From Bacteroidales bacterium (lineage in GTDB: Bacteria; Bacteroidota; Bacteroidia; Bacteroidales; GCA-2748055), in contig JAIOZM010000018.1 in NCBI GenBank assembly GCA_021740585.1, positions 1 through 56,931 on the forward strand: DNA of 56,931 bases. The letters run 5' to 3'. Position numbers and translations under genes: made by a program. Below, one piece after another: positions 43,001 through 50,403 of the stretch. The first letter of the stretch is position 1; every line of letters starts with the position of its first letter. Under the pieces are notes generated by a model. It made no database searches, was not told where the DNA came from, and saw only the letters and a program-made list of their open reading frames with translations.

Positions 43001-44807
43001 CAGTTTGTGCCGCAATTCCATTCTGGCCAACTACAATACCAAAACCATCATTATTAAAATCTATGGATTTATAGTAAATATTCAGTCCCGAATCCTGAAT
43101 TTGCCATTGATTATTAAGATTATAAATAGCCGTAAACCTTCCTAATTTGCTTGGAATGTCAGCTGACATAACACTCCATTCCGAATCATTAAGATTGTTC
43201 CCCGCAGAAAGATTCCAATCGATCTGGCCATGGATAACAGCATCCTTCCTGCTCAATCTGTTTCCTGCAGTTGCATCTGCAAATCCTGCTACATCCCAGC
43301 CAATTCCGGGGTTCACTGAAGGGTATCCAATCTTATCTAAAATCCGATAACGGGTTCCAGAAGCATATTTTTTTATTAAAGCGAGTGCATCATTGCCATT
43401 AAAAGATGTTAATACAGATGAAACCATATCCACTGCATCGGGTGATTCAAGTTGAGCAAAATCAAAATCAGCATGAGTAATCAAATAACAATCATTTGGA
43501 AATAAGGTGTCAGTTAGTGAAACCGGAGCAGACCAATCGCTTCCATTCGTACAATACATCAATGCATATTCTGAAAGATCAAGGGGTTTCTCAGTTTTAT
43601 TTGAAATTACCAAAGCATTATTATTTCCAGTACCGTCTAAATATTCAGAAAAAAAAGCTCCGGGAACTAATGCAGGATCATCATTATTCCACCAGTGCTC
43701 AAGCACATTTGTATCGGCTACTATGGTGTAGGAGCGATTAGGAGTATAACCCGGAAATTCATTTTTTCCCCAGGTCGCATCAAGTCTGAATTTATACTCA
43801 TGGTATTCTCCCAGATAAAGGCTGTCAATAACAATTGAATATATTCCATCAGCATCTGGATCACTCATCCAAAATGTTGAATCGGAACCCCAGTTATTAA
43901 AAGTTCCTGCCACATCAACCTTATTAATAAGTGGATCAAATAGGCCTTGTTCGTAGAGATAATTCATATTCACATAAAGACTTAGGGTCTTTAATAAAGC
44001 ATAAGCATTATTATACATATGGTCAAGCTCATTTTCACCTGATATGATTGTGTATTTACGATTTAAATTAAGCCCGGCAAGTTCAGAAGTTGACCAATCC
44101 TTATTTATCCTGAACTTATATTCGATATTTTGACCAACAACAAGGTCAGTCACCGTTACGGAATAAATGCTATCAATCTTACCATCAGCAGCGTCTGTCA
44201 TAGTTGCCCCAGGATTTCCCCAAAAATTGAAATTTCCTGCTAAATCAAGAAAATCAAATACGGGATCGAAATTTCCCAGAAAAATCTGATAGGACATGTC
44301 CACATTAAAAGTAACACTCGTTTTTTCAAAATTTAGCGGAATAAAAAAATCTTTACATATCCCATCTCCATAATCTCTCCCATCGCGTGTCCATCCTAAA
44401 GCATCGTTGAAAACCGCATTTATTCCCACAGTTACATTGTCTCCCGTTCCATAAAAACTTGAAGGATTTAATAATATTGAATAACTGGTATCGCTATCAG
44501 GGTACAAATAGGGATAATTACCATCAAAACTCTGACCATCAAACGGTACTGTATGGTTCCATGACCAAGGATCCTCATTTGAAAGCACTGCTGAAGAGTG
44601 CATAGCTATTGAATCAAGACCGAATAATTCAGTATTCCCTTGAAAAGAACAAGCGTATCCCGGGAAAAAAGTAAGTTTAAGTTCTTGAGAACCTGTCGCA
44701 TTTTCAGGGCTTATCTTGATAGCGGCAGGCATTTGAGCTTTGGAAGAAGAAAACAGGAAGGTAAGGAGAACCACGGAAAATAATATCCGCATAATTGATG
44801 TTTTCAT
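40098..44807 (-). CDS. Very large secreted Ycf48/BNR-repeat protein with T9SS sorting domain
   Basis: 1569 residues. After the signal peptide (ending SSKAQM) is an N-terminal beta domain (to about 160). Two similar modules follow (about 165-270 and 275-375), each with VNMxY, DxAGxFNxWG and a YKFRxxxxW pattern, resembling starch-binding-type CBM20/48 folds. Next is a lamin-tail-like domain (about 380-510, NNALVISNKTEKPLDLSEYAL). Residues about 575-1165 hold about 13 Ycf48/BNR-like repeats (motif TxDGGxxW, then FxDxxTGWxVGxxGxIxxT). They predict one or two propellers. Two Ig-like domains (CDGEQIEFDAG, CKGESLILS), FN3-like modules and a type IX sorting domain (AEVIVYNSYGKMVM) complete it. It is probably a cell-surface protein; no catalytic residues are identified. 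Confidence 0.85.
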   Translation of the reverse strand: MKTSIMRILFSVVLLTFLFSSSKAQMPAAIKISPENATGSQELKLTFFPGYACSFQGNTELFGLDSIAMHSSAVLSNEDPWSWNHTVPFDGQSFDGNYPYLYPDSDTSYSILLNPSSFYGTGDNVTVGINAVFNDALGWTRDGRDYGDGICKDFFIPLNFEKTSVTFNVDMSYQIFLGNFDPVFDFLDLAGNFNFWGNPGATMTDAADGKIDSIYSVTVTDLVVGQNIEYKFRINKDWSTSELAGLNLNRKYTIISGENELDHMYNNAYALLKTLSLYVNMNYLYEQGLFDPLINKVDVAGTFNNWGSDSTFWMSDPDADGIYSIVIDSLYLGEYHEYKFRLDATWGKNEFPGYTPNRSYTIVADTNVLEHWWNNDDPALVPGAFFSEYLDGTGNNNALVISNKTEKPLDLSEYALMYCTNGSDWSAPVSLTDTLFPNDCYLITHADFDFAQLESPDAVDMVSSVLTSFNGNDALALIKKYASGTRYRILDKIGYPSVNPGIGWDVAGFADATAGNRLSRKDAVIHGQIDWNLSAGNNLNDSEWSVMSADIPSKLGRFTAIYNLNNQWQIQDSGLNIYYKSIDFNNDGFGIVVGQNGIAAQTVDKGLTWYPLDLATGNTLNDIQIVSGKHTWIVGVNGTILYSGDGANWENQFFDAANELSSVFFLDSLTGYAAGIHALIRTHDGGKNWEWLYNEYMDWFTKIYFTDYQQGWLVGHDKVLRTFDGGESWEWVPFEPFVNFSTVFFYNRDIGWLGGANGLIVHTIDGGVNWTRQILQTEGMIKEIYFYNANLGWAVGDNGKVFMTEDGGANWIIQYSGTQENLNDISFISRNKGWVVGDNKTILSTLDGWMPQRSEISSRLNSIFFLDEGTGWIVGDNNAILKTVDAGLTWDLKPPLHWVASEPLSDIFFADEETGWIAASGGYIYKTIDGGESWDGINTGTSEWYTSVFFINKNVGWATASGSVIAKTSDGGNTWNIVKVGSGKYFNDVFFINSTTGWVSGQEGIILKTTNGGSNWTSQYTPTGSFMESVYFLDEQTGIAIGSDGTIIRTINGGELWTPVESGAPLQLSDIFFIDTSTGWIAGQDGVILHTSDGGISWNRLPQASENWLQSLYFVDPYNGWAVGDNGTIVKTSSSGCRDPFIDLPRARRICDGEQIEFDAGSSTSYYWNTGSEERVIFASEPGYYTAYVKNICNHTAIDSVFLTVTPLPEFILRPNDTPIICKGESLILSTDLLEVFNTADYFYFWDRSLSESSSISVDTTGYYAVTVTDGYGCEKKDSIEVIVQYPWDEKIGIVTYDATDRRNLVVWKASTGKGTEFYKVYKVLSTEKKFLGRVNYGDLTVFVDNTSMPWQQSDRYVITTVDTCGNESFYSASHKTMHLTANIGTVGEVNLIWEHYEGIPVDYYYIFRGSDSLSLTLIDSVSYDLTKTQYTDNNPQEFNTYYQIGVKLPQAIILDIDGKKAGSGPFIHSLSNLEENRIKTSVLNISLKNNIKIFPNPTTGILNFLLEECPIRSAEVIVYNSYGKMVMRNNIVTGSSEFSIDLSSFPSGLYLIAIEMNGEKLLERVILE

Positions 44808-45030
44808 AGGAACAAATATTTAGAAATATAGATTTCCAGAAAAGTTCAATATGCAAGTTATGAATATAATAACTAATATTCAAAAGATTTGAGAAATGCT
44901 ATAATTTGAGTAAGGAAGACTCAGGCAGCATAGAAAAGGTAGGCACTGGCAATCAGAATCGATCCTCCAGCAGGCGGTGAGCTCAATTATTGTATTCAAC
45001 TTCACTTAAGGAAAAGAAATTCTGGGCCAG

Positions 45031-45056
45031 CACACTATCCCATCAGCACACTAAAT
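45031..45056 (-). repeat. Short CAGCACACTA repeat overlapping the leuB stop codon
   Basis: On the minus strand TAGTGTGCTG appears twice, 14 bases apart, and the first copy contains the TAG stop of leuB. The + strand text is CAGCACACTA-tccc-atCAGCACACTA. It resembles the CACACTAGCACATTA units at 31710. Confidence 0.5.
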
Positions 45057-46109
45057 CTCCCCTGCAATCCAATCGCCAACTTCTGAGGTTTTATAGGCTT
45101 TTCCTCCCGAAATATCTTCTGTTACTATTGACATTTCGAGCGATTTATCGACAGCATCCCTGATGGCTTTTGCTTCTTCCACAAGATCGAATGACACTTC
45201 CAGCATCATGGCAGCTGAGAGTATGGTTGCTAAAGGATTTGCGATATTTTTTCCTGTTGCCTGAGGATAGGAACCATGGATAGGCTCAAATACAGAAGTG
45301 TGAATCCCCACTGAGGCAGAAGGAAGTAATCCTAGCGAACCGGTAATCACACTTGCCTCATCTGAAAGAATATCACCAAACATATTTTCGGTTACGATTA
45401 CATCAAATTTTTTGGGCCATTGGATGATTTGCATGGCAGCATTATCGACAAACATATAATCGACAGTTACATCTTTGTAATCGGGTTCCATTTCCTGAAC
45501 GGTTTCCCTCCATAAACGGGAGGTAGCCAGAATGTTGGCTTTATCAACAACGGTGAGTCGCTTATTTCTCTTTTGAGCGTATTCAAAACCAAGCTTTACT
45601 ATCCTCACAATTTCATCTTTTGAATAGACTAAAGTATCGAAGGCTTTTTTCCTGTCCTCCGACCTTCCTCTTGGCTCGCCAAAATAAATTCCACCAGTCA
45701 GCTCCCTTACCACCACAAAATCTGCCCCTTCAATTAAGTCTTGTCTTAAAGGCGACTTGTGAAGCAAAGACTGAAAGGTACTCACAGGCCTGATATTTGC
45801 ATAAAGACCTAATCTTTTTCTCATCTCGAGAAGCCCTTGTTCGGGCCTGACGGTAGCGTTTGGATTATTATCATACTTAGGATCACCAATGGCACCAAAC
45901 AATACGGCATCAGAATTCATACAAAGCTGATGGGTTTCTTCCGGATAAGGATTTCCGGTTTTATCGATAGCAATAGCACCAACCAGTGCAGAGGTATATT
46001 CAAATTCATGATTGAATTTTTTACCTACTGCATTCAATACTTTAATGGCCTGCTCAATTATTTCCGGTCCTATTCCGTCACCTGATAATACTGCGATTTT
46101 GTATTTCAT
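45051..46109 (-). CDS. leuB: 3-isopropylmalate dehydrogenase
   Basis: 352 residues, the standard LeuB length. Motifs: start [24 protein letters not shown]; substrate-binding [37 protein letters not shown]; and the NAD+/Mg2+ part [20 protein letters not shown] with [14 protein letters not shown]. The enzyme oxidises and decarboxylates 3-isopropylmalate to 2-oxoisocaproate with NAD+, the third step of leucine synthesis. It is the last gene of the leuC-leuD-synthase-leuB cluster, separated from the synthase by a 196-base gap with GC-rich hairpins, so its expression may differ. The stop codon (TAG, 45053-45051) is continuous with a short CAGCACACTA-type repeat. Confidence 0.96.
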   Translation of the reverse strand: MKYKIAVLSGDGIGPEIIEQAIKVLNAVGKKFNHEFEYTSALVGAIAIDKTGNPYPEETHQLCMNSDAVLFGAIGDPKYDNNPNATVRPEQGLLEMRKRLGLYANIRPVSTFQSLLHKSPLRQDLIEGADFVVVRELTGGIYFGEPRGRSEDRKKAFDTLVYSKDEIVRIVKLGFEYAQKRNKRLTVVDKANILATSRLWRETVQEMEPDYKDVTVDYMFVDNAAMQIIQWPKKFDVIVTENMFGDILSDEASVITGSLGLLPSASVGIHTSVFEPIHGSYPQATGKNIANPLATILSAAMMLEVSFDLVEEAKAIRDAVDKSLEMSIVTEDISGGKAYKTSEVGDWIAGEI

Positions 46110-46134
46110 ATTTATATTATTTTATTCAATAATT

Positions 46135-46218
46135 CAACCCCTCCGGGGTTGCATATGTCTCTTTGCTATTTACCCCGGGTTGGAACCGGGGTTAATCAAA
46201 TTTGAGCCCTCCGGGCTC
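46135..46218. repeat. GC-rich mini-hairpins inside the leu cluster
   Basis: Three inverted repeats lie between leuB and the synthase: CAACCCC-tcc-GGGGTTG (46135-46151), ACCCCGG-g-TT-gg-AACCGGGGT (46172-46192, one bulged base) and GAGCCC-tcc-GGGCTC (46204-46218, approximately). They match the 3-base-loop style of the cluster at 29999-30317, so this is a second locus of the same repeat family. They may also shape expression of leuB. Confidence 0.75.
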
Positions 46219-46305
46219 AGTAAACTCCAATGCAAAACACAATTACTCAGATCTTTAAAAAAAAAAGAAAAATACTCCTCAATATTAAAGTCCTCCAAAA
46301 CCAAT

Positions 46306-47823
46306 CTATTTCATTGTCTCAATAAGATTCAACATTCTAACGGTGCCGTTTATGGCTGCTACGGTTTGATCTGAATCCAGACCCCTGGTTTTAAAGCTTT
46401 TTCCATTCAAATCCCAAGTAATTAAACATTCACACAAAGCATCAGATTTCCCTCCCGGAGGAATACTTATTACATAGTCTTTCAACACCGGATGGGGTCT
46501 TTCGAGCTGATCGTAAATTTTCCATAAAGCTCTGATGAAAGCATTGTACTGTCCATCTCCCGAAGCGGTTCCCTCGTATATCTCGCCATCTATATCGAGA
46601 CTTAACGTTGCCATGGATCGCATTCCTGCCGCTACAGAAAGTGAAAAGTTGCGAATTTTAATCTTCTCAACCACTTTTTTGCTTCTGAGCACATCCGAAA
46701 TAATGTAAGGAAGATCCTCTTTGGTAACGACTTCCTTTTTATCGCCCAATTCAATTACCCTTTGAGTTACCAACTTCATTTCCTCCCTGTTGAGCTTAAT
46801 CCCCATCTCCTCCAGATTCTTATGAATACTTGCCTTACCCGACATTTTTCCGAGAGCATATTGACGCTTTCTTCCAAATCTTTCCGGAATTAAATCGTTG
46901 AAGTACAAATTATCTTTTTGATCGCCATCGGCGTGAATACCACTGGTTTGAGTAAAGACATTTTCGCCAATTAATGGTTTATTCTCCGGAATTCTGATTC
47001 CCGAAAACCTTTCAATAATTTTACTTACAGTATAAAGCTTTTCTTCCCTCAATGACATTTCATACTTAAAATGGTCTTTTACTATCCCTATCACACTCGA
47101 TGCCGGCACATTTCCAGCCCTCTCACCTAAACCATTTACAGTGGTATGAATTCCGGAGATTCCTGCCTGGATGGCAGAAAAGACATTGGCAGTAGCCAGA
47201 TCATAATCGTTATGAGCATGAAAATCGAATTTAAGACCAGGATACCTGTCAACAATATCCTTGCACATTTCATAGGTCTCCACATGATTTAAAATACCAA
47301 GGGTATCGGGTAACATATACCGATCGATCTTTTCATCTTTCAGATTATCAAGCATATAATAAACATAATCCCTAGAATTCCTCATTCCATTCGACCAGTC
47401 TTCAAAATAAATATTCACCCTGATGCCCATTTCTTCAGCATTTTTAACCACCTCTTTTATATTTCTGATATGCTCATCGGGAGTTTTCCTTAACTGCAGT
47501 TCACAATGCTTCAATGAACCTTTAGTTAATAAATTAATTACTTTCCCGCCTGCTTTCTTTATCCAATTCAGCGATTCCATACCATCCACAAAACCCAATA
47601 CCTCAACCTGGTCAATGTGACCGTGTTTTCTGGACCAGTCAAATATTAATTTAGCGCCTTTAAATTCTCCATCCGAAACTCTCGCTGAAGCAATTTCAAT
47701 CCGATCTATTTTTAGATCTTCAAGCAATATTTTTGCAATAGCCAGTTTTTCATCTTCTGAAAAAGAAACGCCGCTGGTTTGCTCTCCATCGCGGAGAGTT
47801 GTGTCCATTATAGATATATGCAT
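46306..47823 (-). CDS. 2-isopropylmalate synthase-like enzyme (possibly citramalate synthase)
   Basis: 505 residues from the ATG at 47823, 10 bases past the leuD stop. A start at 47859 would overlap leuD by 26 bases and add 12 residues. The DRE-TIM barrel is clear: MDTTLRDGEQTSG, EIASARVS, LPDTLGIL, DFHAHNDYDLATAN and HTTVNGLGERAGN. A LeuA-type allosteric domain follows (about 365-500, IRNFSLSVAAG, GEIYEGTASGDGQYNAF). The sequence TSGVSFS after the DGEQ differs from the SPGASLN of canonical LeuA, so it is a separate Bacteroidota subtype. It condenses acetyl-CoA with 2-oxoisovalerate, or with pyruvate if it is a citramalate synthase. The leuCD-leuB context supports the first but does not exclude the second, since LeuCD and LeuB can also serve citramalate. 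Confidence 0.85.
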   Translation of the reverse strand: MHISIMDTTLRDGEQTSGVSFSEDEKLAIAKILLEDLKIDRIEIASARVSDGEFKGAKLIFDWSRKHGHIDQVEVLGFVDGMESLNWIKKAGGKVINLLTKGSLKHCELQLRKTPDEHIRNIKEVVKNAEEMGIRVNIYFEDWSNGMRNSRDYVYYMLDNLKDEKIDRYMLPDTLGILNHVETYEMCKDIVDRYPGLKFDFHAHNDYDLATANVFSAIQAGISGIHTTVNGLGERAGNVPASSVIGIVKDHFKYEMSLREEKLYTVSKIIERFSGIRIPENKPLIGENVFTQTSGIHADGDQKDNLYFNDLIPERFGRKRQYALGKMSGKASIHKNLEEMGIKLNREEMKLVTQRVIELGDKKEVVTKEDLPYIISDVLRSKKVVEKIKIRNFSLSVAAGMRSMATLSLDIDGEIYEGTASGDGQYNAFIRALWKIYDQLERPHPVLKDYVISIPPGGKSDALCECLITWDLNGKSFKTRGLDSDQTVAAINGTVRMLNLIETMK

Positions 47824-47833
47824 ATTTGAGATT

Positions 47834-48424
47834 TTATTTACTTTCTTCGAAAGCTGCAATTTTGTCCTTTAAATTCAGCAGGTAATCAATATCGTCATAG
47901 CCATTAAGCAGGCATTCCTTCTTGTAGGAGTTTATTTCGAAATTTTCCTTTTTGCCAGATTCCTTCAGTATAATTTCTTGTTTTTCAAGATCAACAATAA
48001 CTATGGTTTTGTTATTTTTTTCAATTTCCCCAAAAATCAGGTCAAGAAATTCAGCTGAAACCTGAACAGGCAACACCCCATTGTTAAGGGCATTATTTTT
48101 AAAAATATCGGCAAAAAAGCTTGAAACCACTACTTTGAAACCATAATCGTGAACAGCCCAGGCTGCATGCTCCCGGCTCGATCCGCTTCCAAAATTCTTT
48201 CCGGCTACAAGTATAGTTCCTTTGTATTTATTATCATTCAACACAAAATCAGCTTTCGGTTGGTTATTCCTGTCATATCTCCAATCGCGAAAAAGATTTT
48301 CTCCAAAACCTTCACGTGTTGTGGCTTTTAAAAAACGTGCAGGTATAATTTGATCGGTGTCCACATTTTCAATATTAAGAGGAACGGCTGTGGATTCTAT
48401 ATATGTAAATTTTTCTGATGGCAT
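47834..48424 (-). CDS. leuD: 3-isopropylmalate dehydratase small subunit
   Basis: 196 residues, normal for LeuD. Motifs: [20 protein letters not shown] near the start, [31 protein letters not shown] (the substrate-binding loop), and [19 protein letters not shown]. With LeuC it forms the isomerase converting 2-isopropylmalate to 3-isopropylmalate. It starts 15 bases after the leuC stop on the same strand, and its stop lies 10 bases before the synthase ATG, so the three are co-transcribed. Confidence 0.97.
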   Translation of the reverse strand: MPSEKFTYIESTAVPLNIENVDTDQIIPARFLKATTREGFGENLFRDWRYDRNNQPKADFVLNDNKYKGTILVAGKNFGSGSSREHAAWAVHDYGFKVVVSSFFADIFKNNALNNGVLPVQVSAEFLDLIFGEIEKNNKTIVIVDLEKQEIILKESGKKENFEINSYKKECLLNGYDDIDYLLNLKDKIAAFEESK

Positions 48425-48439
48425 ATCTCGAACTTTAAA

Positions 48440-49840
48440 TTATAATAATGTTTTAGGATCAATAATGGTTCCGGTAACGGCAATGGCTGCTGCTGTCAGC
48501 GGACTGGCGAGCATGGTTCTTGAACCGGGGCCCTGTCTTCCCTCAAAATTTCTGTTCGAGGTAGCTACAGCTAATTTTCCTTCCGGAATTTTATCGTCGT
48601 TCATGGCCAGACATGCCGAGCATCCGGGTTGTCTGAGTTTGAATCCTGCTTCCTCAAGAATTTGAGTTATGCCTTCCTCATTGGCTTGTTTCTCCACTTG
48701 TTTTGATCCGGGAACAATCCATGCAGTAATATTATCGGCCTTTTTCTTTCCCTTTACAAAATCGGCCACTACCCTCAGGTCTTCAATTCTACCATTGGTA
48801 CAGCTACCTACGAAAACATAATCGACCGCTTTTCCAACCATTTTCTCTCCGGCAGCAAAACCCATATATTTCAAGGACTTTTGATAACTCAGGAGTTCTG
48901 ACTTTTCTATCTTCGATTCCTCGGGAATGTGACTGCTTATTTTAACTCCCATACCCGGATTTGTTCCATAGGTTATCATAGGTTCGATATCGGCAGCATC
49001 GAAGTTCAATTCGGCATCAAAAACGGCATCGTCATCTGTTTTTAATTTTTTCCATTTCTTAACGGCTTCATCATAATCGCTTCCCTTTGGAGCAAATTCC
49101 CGACCTTTGATATATTCAAAAGTAGTTTCATCAGGAGCAATTAAACCACCTCTCGCACCACTTTCAATACTCATATTACAAACAGTCATTCTGCCTTCCA
49201 TGGAAAGACTGCGAATGGCAGAGCCGGCATATTCTATAAAATAGCCTGTTCCACCGCTGGCAGACATTTTCGAAATTATATACAGAATAACATCTTTTGC
49301 AGATACTCCCTTCGACAATTCACCTTCAACATTCACCCGCATTTTCTTTGGTTTGGGTTGAAGTATGCATTGGGTGGCTAAAACCATTTCAACCTCACTG
49401 GTGCCAATTCCAAAAGCCACGCTTCCAAATGCGCCATGCGTTGAAGTATGACTATCGCCACAAACCATGGTCATCCCAGGCTGGGTAATTCCAAGCTCAG
49501 GACCAATTACGTGGACAATTCCCTGAAAAGGATGACTTAATCCATAAAGGGTAATTCCATGACGATTGCAGTTTTCTGTGAGCTTATTTACCTGAAATCG
49601 CGACAACTGATCCTTTATTTCCAGATGCTGGTCCACAGTTGGAATATTATGATCGGGAGTAGCCACTGTATTCTGGGGCCTGAAAACTTTCAGTCCACGT
49701 TTTTCTATCCCCGCAAATGCCTGAGGACTTGTTACTTCATGTATAAGATGCTTGTCGATATATAGTACTGAAGGACCGTCCTTTATTTCATCAACTACAT
49801 GTGCATCCCAAATTTTGTCGAATAATGTTTTTCCTGCCAC
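48440..49840 (-). CDS. leuC: 3-isopropylmalate dehydratase large subunit (GTG start)
   Basis: 466 residues starting at GTG (49840-49838), read as [14 protein letters not shown], the standard LeuC opening. Motifs: [33 protein letters not shown] with the Ser/His of the active site, [13 protein letters not shown], and CSACLAMN. The [4Fe-4S] cysteines are in VGSCTNGR and in [25 protein letters not shown] closes the protein. The enzyme dehydrates and rehydrates isopropylmalate. It is the first gene of the leu cluster, next to the divergent intergenic region at 49841-50403 that must hold its promoter. Confidence 0.97.
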   Translation of the reverse strand: MAGKTLFDKIWDAHVVDEIKDGPSVLYIDKHLIHEVTSPQAFAGIEKRGLKVFRPQNTVATPDHNIPTVDQHLEIKDQLSRFQVNKLTENCNRHGITLYGLSHPFQGIVHVIGPELGITQPGMTMVCGDSHTSTHGAFGSVAFGIGTSEVEMVLATQCILQPKPKKMRVNVEGELSKGVSAKDVILYIISKMSASGGTGYFIEYAGSAIRSLSMEGRMTVCNMSIESGARGGLIAPDETTFEYIKGREFAPKGSDYDEAVKKWKKLKTDDDAVFDAELNFDAADIEPMITYGTNPGMGVKISSHIPEESKIEKSELLSYQKSLKYMGFAAGEKMVGKAVDYVFVGSCTNGRIEDLRVVADFVKGKKKADNITAWIVPGSKQVEKQANEEGITQILEEAGFKLRQPGCSACLAMNDDKIPEGKLAVATSNRNFEGRQGPGSRTMLASPLTAAAIAVTGTIIDPKTLL

Positions 49841-49942
49841 AATTTTATTTTAATGATCTGCTTTATAGTACACATAGTAACAAAAAATGCTACTAAAAGT
49901 TTATTTGAATAAGCTTTGATCTGGTTATTAATTAAAAGACAG

Positions 49943-49950
49943 CAAATTTA
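49943..49950 (-). promoter_or_regulatory. Candidate -7 box of the leu cluster
   Basis: The minus strand reads TAAATTTG (TAnnTTTG), 102 bases upstream of the leuC GTG. No convincing -33 TTTG. I looked for a leucine-rich leader peptide or T-box-like pattern in the leader and did not see one. Confidence 0.35.
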
Positions 49951-50081
49951 CAAAAGAAATTAAAAGAATCTGTTATAAAGCATAAATTATTCTAAGGTCA
50001 ACGCAATTAAATAACTTAGAATAGTTGTGATTCATATACTTACCACATTGCTTCCTTAAGCCTGAAGGACTTAAACATGAA

Positions 50082-50215
50082 TAACCACGGGGGAAACCTG
50101 CGGTGAAGAACAATAACACCCCTTCCTTCCCAATATTTTTGCCTACGCCAAAAATATTGGGAAGGGTCCTTTTTGATGTTCATATTACCACGGGGTTTCA
50201 CCCACATCGGGAATT
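50082..50215. repeat. Palindromic element in the leuC/DUF5916 divergent region
   Basis: A 17-base perfect stem (50125-50141 with 50149-50165, arm CCTTCCCAATATTTTTG, 7-base loop) is flanked by two CACGGGG-containing arms: ACCACGGGGGAAACC at about 50091 and ACCACGGGGTTTCACC at about 50190. On the + strand the stem is followed by GTCCTTTTT. It lies between two genes that diverge, so it is not at a normal terminator position. A REP-like or miniature mobile element, or an attenuator for the + strand gene, are the options. The rest of 49951-50403 shows nothing else. Confidence 0.6.
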
Positions 50216-50403
50216 CGGGATTTTGAATTCTAAAATAAATTGTTAAAATTTAATTAACATTAATTATATTCGAAACCTAAACTAAAAGCAAGAGAAGTAT
50301 ATTGGCTTTCTGGTCTGTATATCTTTAGGAATGTTATTTTTTATACTCACTAACCACTTAAACCTAAGAGAGTAAAAACTTTAACTTCTTAATATTTTTT
50401 TGC

